NCBI RefSeq assembly: GCF_900109045.1 | Contig: NZ_FNYL01000004.1 | Location: 480,055-544,054, forward strand | Direction: 5' to 3' | Source: Dyadobacter sp. SG02 | GTDB taxonomy: Bacteria; Bacteroidota; Bacteroidia; Cytophagales; Spirosomataceae | DNA: 64,000 nucleotides | Shown: positions 43,004 through 51,861 of the stretch, piece after piece | How the letters are laid out: each line of letters begins with the position of its first letter | How positions within the stretch are numbered: position 1 is the stretch's first letter | Program-made: the position numbers and the translations under genes | The notes under the pieces: model-generated | Database searches by the model: none | Seen by the model: the letters and a program-made list of their open reading frames with translations, nothing else | Told to the model about the DNA's origin: nothing

Positions 43004-43390
43004 ATGGAAGCAATCTCAGAAGCAAGACGCCACATCGACAATGCAAAGGATTTTCTCAGTAACAATGCAAGGAAACAGGACGGACTTTATCAGGACCGAA
43101 AATATGTCAAAATCGCAGGTCACGCAGCGTACACGGGGGTGCTGTTGGCGTTGAATGAATTTTTAGGAGAGAAAAGTAAAAAGACGCCCAAAAGTGTTGA
43201 ATGGTATCAACACGCATTAAGCCGGATCGACAAATCCCTACTTTCCAACTTTAACGAAGCTTATGAAATCCTCCACATTCATATGGGATACCAAGGCATC
43301 AAAAGCTGTGAAACTGCTTCAGTAGGTCTAAAAAAAGCAGAAAAAATCATCGATTGGGTCGAAACGCGTCTCGAAAAGAAAAATCAGTAA
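43004..43390 (+). CDS. DUF5618 family protein
   Basis: The 128-residue product is mostly helical, with SEARRHIDNAKDFLSNNARK, a tyrosine-rich DGLYQDRKYVKIAGHAAYTG and ALNEFLGEKSKKTPKS, the pattern of DUF5618 (HEPN-like helical proteins found mainly in Bacteroidota). Function is not known. It stands 21 nt before cysS, so they may be cotranscribed. The leader carries a TC repeat. Confidence 0.75.
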   Translation: MEAISEARRHIDNAKDFLSNNARKQDGLYQDRKYVKIAGHAAYTGVLLALNEFLGEKSKKTPKSVEWYQHALSRIDKSLLSNFNEAYEILHIHMGYQGIKSCETASVGLKKAEKIIDWVETRLEKKNQ

Positions 43391-43411
43391 TCAAGAAAGT
43401 ACAACATATAA

Positions 43412-44914
43412 ATGACCGCACAAACTTTCCAGCCACTTAAAATATTCAATACGCTTACCCGTAAAAAGGATGTTTTCGTTCCCATTGCCCCTCCCTATGT
43501 CGGCATGTATGTGTGCGGGCCGACGGTCTATAACAATGTGCATTTGGGCAACATCCGCACGTTTTTGTCATTCGATATCCTGTTCCGCTACCTGACGCAT
43601 ATCGGTTATAAAGTGCGCTACGTCCGCAACATTACCGATGTAGGCCACCTCGTGGGCGACGGCGATGCCGGCGAAGACAAGATCGGCAAAATGGCGAAAC
43701 TGCAAAAGTTGGAACCCATGGAAATCGTACAGCGGTATACCAATGACTTTCATGAAGTTACAGCCATATTTAACCTGCTATCCCCCAGCATCGAACCCAC
43801 TGCTACCGGCCACTTGATCGAACAGATCGAAGCCGTGCAGACGCTGATCGACAAAGGTGTAGCCTATGAGTCCAATGGTTCGGTTTATTTTGATATCAAT
43901 AAATACCAGGCAGGCGGCAACGAATATGGCAAGCTGTCGGGCCGCATTATCGAGGATTTGCTGAATGAAACCCGCGACCTCGACGGCCAGGCCGAAAAGC
44001 GTAACCCGCTGGATTTTGCATTGTGGAAAAAGGCAAACCCAGAGCACATTATGCAGTGGGAATCGCCCTGGGGCAAAGGCTTCCCCGGGTGGCACCTGGA
44101 ATGCACCTGCATGAGTGCCAAATACTTAGGCAAGCAATTCGATATTCACGGCGGTGGAATGGACCTTAAATTCCCCCACCACGAATGCGAGATCGCACAG
44201 GGCAAGTCACTGACCGACGAAGAGCCTGTCCGTTACTGGATGCATACTAATATGCTGACTGTCAACGGCCAGAAAATGTCGAAGTCGCTGGGCAACTCGT
44301 TCCTGCCTTCCGAGCTGTTTTCGGGTAACCACGAATTGCTCGACCAGGCTTACAGCCCGATGACCGTTCGGTTCTTTATGCTGCAAAGCCAGTACCGCAG
44401 CACGCTCGATTTCTCGAACGACGCATTGAAAGCGGCTCAAAAAGGCTACAAAAAACTCGCCAACGGCATTCGCCTCGCGAAAATGCTCACGTACACGCAC
44501 GAGGACGGCGTGAATGTGGACGAAGTGAAAAAGGCTGATATCGAAAAGTCGATCGAAGGGTTTTACAATGCGATGAACGACGATCTGAACACTGCAGTAG
44601 CATTTGCCAACCTTTTCAACATGTTGAAATATATTAATATGCTGAATACGGGCCAGTTGAAATCTGCTGCATTGGGAGAAGCAGTATTCACTTCCCTGAA
44701 AGAGCAGTTCGTGGTATTCTTCGAAGATGTACTCGGTTTGAAAGAAGAGCTCGCCGAAGGCCACGCAATCCTCGACGGCATGCTGAAACTGTACCGGGAA
44801 TTTAAACTTTCGCAGAACTACGAAAAAGTGGACGAAATCCGTTCTTATTTCAAAAATCAGGGCCTGGTGATACGTGATACCAAAACGCGGATTGATTGGG
44901 CCTACGAGGAATAG
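43412..44914 (+). CDS. cysS: Cysteinyl-tRNA synthetase
   Basis: Class I tRNA synthetase that charges tRNA-Cys. The 500 residues hold the HIGH-type motif HLGN near residue 40, the preceding CGPTVYN zinc Cys, zinc ligands in HLECTCMS and HHECEIAQ, and KMSKSLGNSF near residue 288. Length is slightly above E. coli CysS but normal for this phylum. It may be cotranscribed with DUF5618 upstream and with the short ORF and M28 peptidase downstream. Confidence 0.96.
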   Translation: MTAQTFQPLKIFNTLTRKKDVFVPIAPPYVGMYVCGPTVYNNVHLGNIRTFLSFDILFRYLTHIGYKVRYVRNITDVGHLVGDGDAGEDKIGKMAKLQKLEPMEIVQRYTNDFHEVTAIFNLLSPSIEPTATGHLIEQIEAVQTLIDKGVAYESNGSVYFDINKYQAGGNEYGKLSGRIIEDLLNETRDLDGQAEKRNPLDFALWKKANPEHIMQWESPWGKGFPGWHLECTCMSAKYLGKQFDIHGGGMDLKFPHHECEIAQGKSLTDEEPVRYWMHTNMLTVNGQKMSKSLGNSFLPSELFSGNHELLDQAYSPMTVRFFMLQSQYRSTLDFSNDALKAAQKGYKKLANGIRLAKMLTYTHEDGVNVDEVKKADIEKSIEGFYNAMNDDLNTAVAFANLFNMLKYINMLNTGQLKSAALGEAVFTSLKEQFVVFFEDVLGLKEELAEGHAILDGMLKLYREFKLSQNYEKVDEIRSYFKNQGLVIRDTKTRIDWAYEE

Positions 44915-44915
44915 T

Positions 44916-45083
44916 ATGAAAAAGTGGCAGTCGGATAAAAAAATCATTTCCATTGCAGAAAACACCCAGCCATATTCGGAAGAGCCGATCCCTCCGTATG
45001 GCCTGGTACAGTATGTAGTGGAGGTTAATGCAGGTTTTACAAAAAGTAACAATATTCAAACAGGAGATGTCATTTCTTTCTAA
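44916..45083 (+). CDS. Small ORF after cysS, 55 aa, uncertain
   Basis: An ORF of 55 residues starts 2 nt after the cysS stop and overlaps the preferred start of the M28 peptidase at 45067. The product starts MKKWQSDKKIISIAENTQ and shows no recognised domain, membrane helix or signal peptide. Its position between two genes and its clean start support it weakly. It could be spurious. Confidence 0.3.
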   Translation: MKKWQSDKKIISIAENTQPYSEEPIPPYGLVQYVVEVNAGFTKSNNIQTGDVISF

Positions 45084-46101
45084 TAGCTTGTTTTTTAAGA
45101 GATTACCGATCGCATTAGCGATCATCGTCGGAGCATACGGCTGCAACAGCAATACCAGTTCCGAGCAAACCGCCGAACAAGCCCAGCCCGCACTTGTTAA
45201 AAGCGCGGATTTCAATGCCGACAGCGCTTTCCAGTTTGTACAAAAACAAGTCGATTTCGGGGCGCGGGTACCGAATACCGCACCGCACAAGGCATGTGGC
45301 GACTACCTGGTGGCCACGCTCAAAAAATATGGGTGGCAAGTTGTAGAGCAACCATTCACCGCCACCACGTTCGATGGCAAAAAACTGAATGCCCGCAACA
45401 TTATCGGAAGCTTCAACCCGCAAGCCAGCAAGCGCATACTGCTCACATCGCATTGGGATTCCCGGCCATTTTCAGACCAGGATTCTCTGCTAAAAGACAA
45501 GCCGGTAATGGCCGCGAATGACGGTGCAAGCGGTGTGGGCGTGTTGCTCGAAATCGCCAGAGGGCTTTCCAAAGAGGCTAACAAACCGGAAATCGGAGTA
45601 GATATCATATTCTTCGATGCGGAAGACTGGGGCTCGTCAGGCTCGGAAGATACCGGAATGGAGTACAGCGGGTTCTGCCTCGGCTCCCAGCACTGGGCGG
45701 CCAACAAGCATAACCCGAACTACACGGCCTATTTCGGCATATTGCTCGATATGGTTGGAGCGAAAGGCGCTACTTTTTTCAAGGAAGGATATTCCACACA
45801 GCTGGCAGGCGACGTGGTGAGACAGGTATGGGCAACTGCAAGCCGTCTCGGTTACAGCAACTATTTCATCGATGAAGCCGGCGGCGCCATTACCGACGAT
45901 CACGTTCCCGTCAACAAAGTGGCCCGCATCCCGATGATCGACATCATCCACACGCGCCAGAATAACATGAGCAAAACGTTCTTCGACCAGTGGCACACAG
46001 CCCACGATACAATGGAAAACATCGATCCGAAGACGTTGAAGGCCGTTGGCCAGACACTCATGCAGGTGCTGTACCAGGAAGCGAAGGATCAGCCGCTCTA
46101 A
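45067..46101 (+). CDS. M28 family zinc peptidase / glutaminyl cyclase-like lipoprotein
   Basis: Exported zinc hydrolase of the M28 family, whose members are aminopeptidases or glutaminyl-peptide cyclotransferases. ATG 45067 gives a lipoprotein signal peptide ending AYGC (345 residues incl. signal); an earlier ATG at 45028 would add 13 residues. Metal ligands are in TSHWDSRP (His, Asp), NDGASGVGV, FDAEDWG and DDHVPVNK, with a final His in IIHTRQN. The FDAEDWG and DDHVP patterns resemble glutaminyl cyclases, so that activity is possible. A 10-bp-phased repeat array begins directly after the stop. Confidence 0.85.
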   Translation: MSFLSNSLFFKRLPIALAIIVGAYGCNSNTSSEQTAEQAQPALVKSADFNADSAFQFVQKQVDFGARVPNTAPHKACGDYLVATLKKYGWQVVEQPFTATTFDGKKLNARNIIGSFNPQASKRILLTSHWDSRPFSDQDSLLKDKPVMAANDGASGVGVLLEIARGLSKEANKPEIGVDIIFFDAEDWGSSGSEDTGMEYSGFCLGSQHWAANKHNPNYTAYFGILLDMVGAKGATFFKEGYSTQLAGDVVRQVWATASRLGYSNYFIDEAGGAITDDHVPVNKVARIPMIDIIHTRQNNMSKTFFDQWHTAHDTMENIDPKTLKAVGQTLMQVLYQEAKDQPL

Positions 46102-46334
46102 CGTGGTCAGGTGTTGTCATTAATAGTCACGTATGGTCAAGAGTTGTCAGAAGTGGTCATCGATTATTTCATCAATTTCTGACCACACTTGACAATGCCT
46201 GACCGAACCTGACAATGCTTGACTACACCTGACAATTCCTGACCAAACTTGACAATGCCTGACCAAACCTGACAATGCCTGACCGAACCTGACAATGCCT
46301 GCCTACACCCAACAACTCTTGACCACACCCAACC
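46102..46334. repeat. 10-bp-phased GTCA/TGAC inverted array, copy 1
   Basis: Six GTCA tetranucleotides start at 46106, 46116, 46126, 46136, 46146 and 46156. After a 20-nt spacer, TGAC occurs at 46180 and every 10 bp through 46290 (12 copies), then once more at 46320, with degenerate units at 46300, 46310 and 46330. In the right arm, units alternate TGACC and TGACA, giving a 20-bp dimer. The arms are mutually complementary (26 of 36 bp around the loop). It fills the whole gap between the M28 stop and the convergent pbpC stop at 46341. No T-tract is present. Confidence 0.9.
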
Positions 46335-46340
46335 GGCGCA

Positions 46341-48641
46341 TCACATCCTCTTGACAACGATCCAGACGTCGGCATTCCGCCCCTTATCGTCGCTGCATGA
46401 AATCTTGACGCGCCCCAGTGGCGGGCTCAGGAAGATGCTTTCCTGTGGCGGCGATTTTTGGTATAGTTTATCATTGACATACCAATAAACCTCCTGAACA
46501 TCATTCGCAGCCTGGCAAGCCAGCTGGACTTGCTGGGGCTCGTCCTTGCGGATGTAATATTCGCTCCCGTCGTTGGGACTTACAATCAGCGGCGCCCCTT
46601 CATGGAAAACCCGCTCGCATTGCGGGTTATGGGGTGGGATCTTCTGGTAGGGCAATTTTTGTAATTCATAAAATGCGATCAGTTCCGGTGCGAGGTTAGG
46701 ATATGCCTTTTTCTCAAAACCATTTTCAGGAAGACAATACGTACAATACGACATTTTCCCCGCCGCATCGGTAAAAACCCAGCGCATATGCTGGCATTTA
46801 TGGTAGCCCGAAACTCCTACGATGTATTGATCGGGTACCTGATGATCGCAGAAGTCGGAAGGAATGTCGCCGCTCACGGGGCACACATTACGTAGCGAAA
46901 TGTTCGCCGGTGATTTGTACCAGCCTTTCGGCGAATTGTAGTCCAATGCATTGAAGATGGAAAACAGCAAAGGGGTCGCGGTATTGGCACCGCTGAGCTC
47001 GGCTACCCCCTCTCCCGAAAAGTTACCGACCCATACCCCGACAGTGTACCGGCGGTTGTACCCAATGCTCCACGCGTCCCTTTTGCCGTAAGAGGTACCG
47101 GTTTTCCAGGCAATGCGCGGCAAATGATAGGTATTGTCAAAATTGGTCGGTAAATCGGGGCGGGTGATTTGCGTGAGAATGCTGGTCGTGAGGAACGTCG
47201 CTTCTTCCGACAATATCGGTGTTCCTTTTTTATCCAAAACATCCCCGCCATTCAGCCGCAGGTTCCGCAATTTTCCCTCATTGGCAAATGCGGCGAACAG
47301 TCTCGTCAGTTCTTCCAGAGTCACTCCGCAACCGCCCAGTATCATCGAAAGGCCCAGGTCCCGCGCCTGCTTATCGACCGTTTTGAAACCTGCTTTCCGA
47401 AGTTTGGCGATCAATGCGGGTGTACCAATATCTTTCAGGACTTTCACTGCCGGGATATTCAGCGAATTGGCCAATGCAAACTCGGTAGTAATGGCGCCAT
47501 TGAAATGCTTGTCGAAGTTTTCGGGCTCATAGCCATTGAAATTCCCCGGAACATCGTTCAAAACCGATTTCGGTGTGATCATGCCTGCATCGAATGCCGT
47601 GGCGTACAATAATGGTTTCAAAGTACTCCCGGGCGAGCGCACAGCCCGTACACCGTCCACCTGTCCGCCATCGAACGGGTTATTGAAATCCGCCGAGCCA
47701 ACGTAAGCCTCCACCTCCATGGTTTCGTTGTTCACCACCAGCACCGCGGCGTTGTGGATATTCATCAGTTGCCTGCGGTTGATATAATTCCTCACCTGCT
47801 CCTCGATCTGGCTTTGCGCTTGCATGTTGAGGTTCGTGCGGATTACGGGCTCCCCGGGATATTGTTGTTTAAGACGGATCGAAAGGTGCGGCGCGAGACG
47901 AGGGGTTTGGAGGCGGCGAATGTTTAAAGGCTCGTCCAAAGCGTCGCGGATAACGTTTTTTTCAAAGAGACCATCCTCCTCGAAACGTGTCAACCAAATG
48001 TTCCTGGCTTCGCGCAATGCGTCGTTGCGCGTACCCGGGCGCAGGCCCGACGGGCGGTTGGGTACGATGGTCAATGCGGTGATCTCCGCGAGGCTCAAAA
48101 GTTGCGGCGCCTTGCCGAAATAGAGCAGCGAAGCCGCTTTAATGCCCTCGATATTGCCGCCATAGGGTACAAGGTTTACGTAAAATTGAAGAATCTCTTC
48201 TTTGGAATAATGCATTTCCAGCTGAAATGCATGCCACATTTCGACTACCTTATTTAAGTAAGTCCGCGGGCGCGGATCCATCAGCCGCACGACCTGCATG
48301 GTGATCGTGGACGCGCCGGAAGTCCTTTTTCCTGAAAATACATTTCGTACCGCTGCGCGCACGACCGCGAACGGATTCACGCCCGGATGGTAGTAAAAAT
48401 ATTGGTCTTCCTTGTAAATGAGCGTTTTCCGAAGCAGCGGAGTGATCTCGTTCACATTTGAATAGAGCCGCCATTTGTCCTCCTTACTCAAAAAAGCATG
48501 GATTACCCGCCCCTTCTGATCGGTGATCTGCGTCGCGTAACGGATTTCAGGGTTGAAAGGGAAGGTCAGATCGAGTACAAAAAACAGGAGTACAAGGCCA
48601 ATTAATGCCAATAACCCTTTTCTGACCCTGCTGTTTTTCAT
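46341..48641 (-). CDS. pbpC: Penicillin-binding protein 1C (bifunctional)
   Basis: Peptidoglycan glycosyltransferase/transpeptidase of 766 residues with an N-terminal membrane helix (about 8-26). The GT51 domain shows the catalytic Glu in KEDQYFYYHPG (Glu78). The transpeptidase domain has SxxK at Ser339-Thr-Leu-Lys342 (SPGSTLKP), an SLN motif and KTGTSYGKRD. The C-terminal domain, from about 690, is the PBP1C-specific beta-rich BiPBP_C domain. No partner alpha-2-macroglobulin gene is seen nearby. The phased repeat array abuts its stop codon. Confidence 0.93.
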   Translation of the reverse strand: MKNSRVRKGLLALIGLVLLFFVLDLTFPFNPEIRYATQITDQKGRVIHAFLSKEDKWRLYSNVNEITPLLRKTLIYKEDQYFYYHPGVNPFAVVRAAVRNVFSGKRTSGASTITMQVVRLMDPRPRTYLNKVVEMWHAFQLEMHYSKEEILQFYVNLVPYGGNIEGIKAASLLYFGKAPQLLSLAEITALTIVPNRPSGLRPGTRNDALREARNIWLTRFEEDGLFEKNVIRDALDEPLNIRRLQTPRLAPHLSIRLKQQYPGEPVIRTNLNMQAQSQIEEQVRNYINRRQLMNIHNAAVLVVNNETMEVEAYVGSADFNNPFDGGQVDGVRAVRSPGSTLKPLLYATAFDAGMITPKSVLNDVPGNFNGYEPENFDKHFNGAITTEFALANSLNIPAVKVLKDIGTPALIAKLRKAGFKTVDKQARDLGLSMILGGCGVTLEELTRLFAAFANEGKLRNLRLNGGDVLDKKGTPILSEEATFLTTSILTQITRPDLPTNFDNTYHLPRIAWKTGTSYGKRDAWSIGYNRRYTVGVWVGNFSGEGVAELSGANTATPLLFSIFNALDYNSPKGWYKSPANISLRNVCPVSGDIPSDFCDHQVPDQYIVGVSGYHKCQHMRWVFTDAAGKMSYCTYCLPENGFEKKAYPNLAPELIAFYELQKLPYQKIPPHNPQCERVFHEGAPLIVSPNDGSEYYIRKDEPQQVQLACQAANDVQEVYWYVNDKLYQKSPPQESIFLSPPLGRVKISCSDDKGRNADVWIVVKRM

Positions 48642-48805
48642 GGAGAATGTGCCGAAACCCGTTTAAGCCGCAATATAATACAGCCAGCGCCGCCGAACGG
48701 CTTTACGGGGCCCCGTTCAATAAAATTGCCCGCGCATTTGTCCTGATCGGTTAATTTTCCCTATTTACTTGCTTTACTACAAATAAAATCAATCATAATC
48801 CCATT

Positions 48806-50305
48806 ATGTCCAAATACATTGCCGCCATTGACCAGGGTACTACCAGCACACGCTGCATACTTTTCAACCAGCAGGGGAATATCGTTTCGGTAGGACAAAA
48901 AGAACACGAACAGATTTATCCGCACCCGGGCTGGGTCGAACATAACCCCACAGAAATCTGGAAAAATACCCTGGAAGTGATCGCTTTGGCGCGCATTCAC
49001 GTATCCGCCCACGCTTCGGACATCGCGGCAGTGGGCATTACCAACCAACGCGAAACGACGGTCGTCTGGAACAAACGTACCGGGAAACCCTATTACAATG
49101 CATTGGTTTGGCAAGACACCCGCACGACCGACCTGGTAGCGAAATATGAAAGGGAAGGCGGCCTCAATCAGTTCCGCGACATTACCGGCTTGCCCGTCTC
49201 TACTTATTTCAGTGGTTTAAAATTGAAATGGCTGCTCGAAAACGTGGAAGGTATTCGCGAAGACGCCGAAAAAGGCGAAGCGATTTTCGGGAACATGGAT
49301 ACATTCCTGATCTGGCACCTCACCGGCGGCACGCATGGCGGCATTCATGTGACAGACGTTACCAATGCGAGTCGCACGCAGCTCATGAACCTGCGCACAT
49401 TGCAATGGGACAAATCGATGCTCGACGCTTACAATATCCCCGAAATCATGCTGCCGGCTATTAAAAGCAGCAGCGAAATATATGGTTATTCCGATCACGA
49501 GGTACTTCCCGGCGTACCGGTAGCCGGTGATCTCGGCGATCAGCATGCCGCATTGGTAGGCCAAACCTGCTTCGAACCCGGCATGGCCAAAAACACCTAC
49601 GGTACCGGCTGCTTCCTCGTGATGAACACCGGTACCGAGCTGAAAACCTCCGAAAACGGCCTACTAACCACTATTTCGTACAAATTCGGCGACCAGCCTG
49701 TTCAATATGCATTGGAAGGCAGTGTGGCCGTTACCGGCGCGCTCGTGCAATGGCTCCGCGATAACCTCGGACTGATCCAGAATGCCAGCGACATCGAAGC
49801 CCTCGCCCAAACTGTCGAAGACAACGGCGGCGCTTATTTCGTACCCGCATTCTCGGGCCTGTACGCGCCCTACTGGCGCAACGACGCGCGCGGCGTAGTC
49901 GCGGGCCTTACGCGCTACGTGAACAAGGGGCACATCGCACGCGCTGTACTGGAAGCCACTGCTTATCAGACGGCCGATGTAGTAAAGGCAATGGAGCAGG
50001 ATTCGGGTATCGAGCTCGCCTGCCTGCGCGTCGATGGCGGGATGGTGCATAACCAACTATTAATGCAATTCCAGTCTGATATTCTCAATACGCAAGTCGT
50101 TTCCCCGGCCGTCGCCGAAACCACCGCGCTGGGCGCCGCATATGCTGCCGGGCTCGCGGTCGGTTATTGGAAAAGCACCGAAGATTTGAAGAAAAACTGG
50201 GCCGTCGCCCACACCTGGCACCCCAATATGGCCGAGGAAAAACGCAGTGCGTATTACAAAGGCTGGAAAAAAGCGGTTACCAAGTCTTACGATTGGATTG
50301 ATTAG
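48806..50305 (+). CDS. glpK: Glycerol kinase
   Basis: Phosphorylates glycerol to glycerol-3-phosphate. The 499 residues carry the FGGY-kinase patterns: [16 protein letters not shown] at the start, [29 protein letters not shown] and [11 protein letters not shown]. Family-standard length. No glpF or glpD gene is adjacent. It is followed by the second copy of the phased repeat array, only 8 nt after the stop, which likely terminates the transcript. Confidence 0.96.
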   Translation: MSKYIAAIDQGTTSTRCILFNQQGNIVSVGQKEHEQIYPHPGWVEHNPTEIWKNTLEVIALARIHVSAHASDIAAVGITNQRETTVVWNKRTGKPYYNALVWQDTRTTDLVAKYEREGGLNQFRDITGLPVSTYFSGLKLKWLLENVEGIREDAEKGEAIFGNMDTFLIWHLTGGTHGGIHVTDVTNASRTQLMNLRTLQWDKSMLDAYNIPEIMLPAIKSSSEIYGYSDHEVLPGVPVAGDLGDQHAALVGQTCFEPGMAKNTYGTGCFLVMNTGTELKTSENGLLTTISYKFGDQPVQYALEGSVAVTGALVQWLRDNLGLIQNASDIEALAQTVEDNGGAYFVPAFSGLYAPYWRNDARGVVAGLTRYVNKGHIARAVLEATAYQTADVVKAMEQDSGIELACLRVDGGMVHNQLLMQFQSDILNTQVVSPAVAETTALGAAYAAGLAVGYWKSTEDLKKNWAVAHTWHPNMAEEKRSAYYKGWKKAVTKSYDWID

Positions 50306-50312
50306 CACCGTG

Positions 50313-50460
50313 GTTCGGTTTTGTCAGGTGTGGTCAATTGTAGTCAGGAGTTGTCATTTATGGTCAAGGATAGTCATTATGCTCTTTTCTCCTCTCATGA
50401 CTACTTCTGACCATAAATGACAACTCCTGACTAAACCTGACAACTTCCTGACCCTTTTTT
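50313..50460 (+). repeat. 10-bp-phased GTCA/TGAC inverted array, copy 2 (terminator-like)
   Basis: Six GTCA units start at 50323, 50333, 50343, 50353, 50363 and 50373 (a degenerate one precedes at 50313). After a 21-nt loop, TGAC occurs at 50398, 50408, 50418, 50428, 50438 and 50449. The inner arms 50341-50376 and 50398-50433 are inverted copies, 32 of 36 identical; as plus-strand RNA two mismatches become G-U pairs, leaving two unpaired positions. A run of Ts follows at 50455. The hairpin with T-tract is a plausible terminator of glpK. Confidence 0.9.
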
Positions 50461-50543
50461 ATAATCTTTATAAACAAGCCCATTCCTTGCGCCATCTTGG
50501 CATTCACCTTAACTTCGCGGTGCCAAATTAACCTCAGTAACCC

Positions 50544-51353
50544 ATGCATACCCTCCATCTCAAAAAGCCCCTTGCTTTTTTTGATCTTGAGACAACAGGA
50601 GTAAATATTGTCCGCGACCGCATTGTAGAGATTTCCGTTGTAAAAGCATTGGTGAATGGCGAAACCGAGATCCGGACGCGGAGGATCAATCCTGAAATGC
50701 CTATTCCCCTCGAAAGCAGCCTCATACATGGCATTTACGACGAGGATGTGAAGGATGCCCCCACATTTAAAAGCATTGCTAAAAACCTCTCGTCGTTCCT
50801 CGAAGGCTGCGACCTGGCGGGCTTCAACAGCAACCGTTTCGACATTCCGATGCTCGCGGAGGAGTTTCTCCGTGTAGGCGTCGATTTTGACGTTAAAAAC
50901 CGCCGGATGGTGGATGTGCAGCGTATTTACCATATGATGGAGCCGCGCAACCTGGGCGCTGCTTACAAGTTCTATTGCGGCAAAACCCTCGATAACGCAC
51001 ACAGCGCCGAGGCCGACACCATCGCTACTTTCGAAGTTTTGCAAGGACAAATCGAAAAGTATCAGGGCGTTACGATCACCGATTCGCACGGTAAGGTTAC
51101 CGAGCCGGTGAAGAACGACGTGGCCGCATTGCACGAACTCACTGCTTCTAAAATCGTCGATTTCGCGGGCCGGATGGTGTTCAACGACAAAGGCGAGGAA
51201 GTGTTCAATTTTGGCAAGCACAACGGCAAGCGGGTAACCGATATCCTGAAAAACGAACCGTCGTTTTTCGACTGGATGATGAAAGGCGAGTTCCCGCTCG
51301 ACACCAAACGCAAATTGACAGAGATTAAATTAAGGGGATTAACCCAACGTTGA
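50544..51353 (+). CDS. DEDDh 3'-5' exonuclease (DnaQ-like)
   Basis: Exonuclease of the DnaQ/RNase T fold, 269 residues. Catalytic acids appear in LAFFDLETTGVN (Asp, Glu), GFNSNRFDIPML (Asp) and AHSAEADTIAT (His and Asp), so the DEDDh set is complete. A C-terminal block GKHNGKRVTDILKNEPSFFDWMM resembles the second domain of exodeoxyribonuclease X-type proteins. Substrate could be DNA repair intermediates; it is not the replicative proofreader with certainty. The upstream side is the repeat hairpin, downstream is nuoK with its own promoter. Confidence 0.88.
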   Translation: MHTLHLKKPLAFFDLETTGVNIVRDRIVEISVVKALVNGETEIRTRRINPEMPIPLESSLIHGIYDEDVKDAPTFKSIAKNLSSFLEGCDLAGFNSNRFDIPMLAEEFLRVGVDFDVKNRRMVDVQRIYHMMEPRNLGAAYKFYCGKTLDNAHSAEADTIATFEVLQGQIEKYQGVTITDSHGKVTEPVKNDVAALHELTASKIVDFAGRMVFNDKGEEVFNFGKHNGKRVTDILKNEPSFFDWMMKGEFPLDTKRKLTEIKLRGLTQR

Positions 51354-51370
51354 CATAATCTTACCTCAGG

Positions 51371-51401
51371 TTTGAGTAAGTAGTAATTATGTCTATTTTT
51401 G
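51371..51401 (+). promoter_or_regulatory. Strong Bacteroidota-type promoter of nuoKLMN
   Basis: TTTG (51371-51374), exactly 19 bp, then TATTTTTG (51394-51401), a perfect match to TTTG-N19-TAnnTTTG. It lies 55 bp before the nuoK start. A second TATTTTTG starts at 51411, without the upstream element. Confidence 0.8.
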
Positions 51402-51455
51402 CCTGAAATCTATTTTTGACTATTTTAACCGGATATCCCATTAGGTAAACCTGCT

Positions 51456-51809
51456 ATGATCCCAAACCCTACGATGCCAGAGGTTAACATACCAGCGGTT
51501 ATTCAACATATCCCACTTCAAAGCTACCTGATTCTCGCTACCCTGTTATTTGTGATCGGCATTATCGGCGTACTTACCCGCAGGAACGCCATTATCATAT
51601 TTATGTCGATTGAATTGATGCTGAACGCAGCTAACCTGCTGCTGATCGCATTCTCTTCATACCGGTCCGATCCTTCCGCACAGGTTTTCGTATTCTTCAT
51701 TATGGCCGTAGCCGCCGCCGAAGTGGCCGTCGGGCTTGCGATTATCGTAATGATCTACCGCAACACCAGAAATACGGACATCGGGTTCCTGAATAAGCTG
51801 AAATGGTAA
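51456..51809 (+). CDS. nuoK: NADH-quinone oxidoreductase subunit K
   Basis: Small three-helix proton-pumping subunit of complex I, 117 residues. The second helix carries the conserved Glu in FMSIELMLNAANL, and the third the Glu in AVAAAEVAVGLA, both needed for pumping in E. coli NuoK. The start at 51456 gives a slightly extended N-terminus; an internal ATG at 51474 is possible. It leads nuoKLMN with its own promoter, and no nuoA-J genes precede it. Confidence 0.95.
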   Translation: MIPNPTMPEVNIPAVIQHIPLQSYLILATLLFVIGIIGVLTRRNAIIIFMSIELMLNAANLLLIAFSSYRSDPSAQVFVFFIMAVAAAEVAVGLAIIVMIYRNTRNTDIGFLNKLKW

Positions 51810-51861
51810 TATCGGCGCGTAACCGGTACATAATCAAGAGATTAAAGATTAAAAAATAGAC

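Noticed and set aside
44207..45052. 281-residue minus-strand reading frame
   Set aside because: Antisense to cysS and the cysS-M28 gap, no recognisable motif.
46102..46334. CRISPR array
   Set aside because: The repeat unit is 10 bp with no 20-40 bp spacers and the two halves are inverted; no cas genes nearby.
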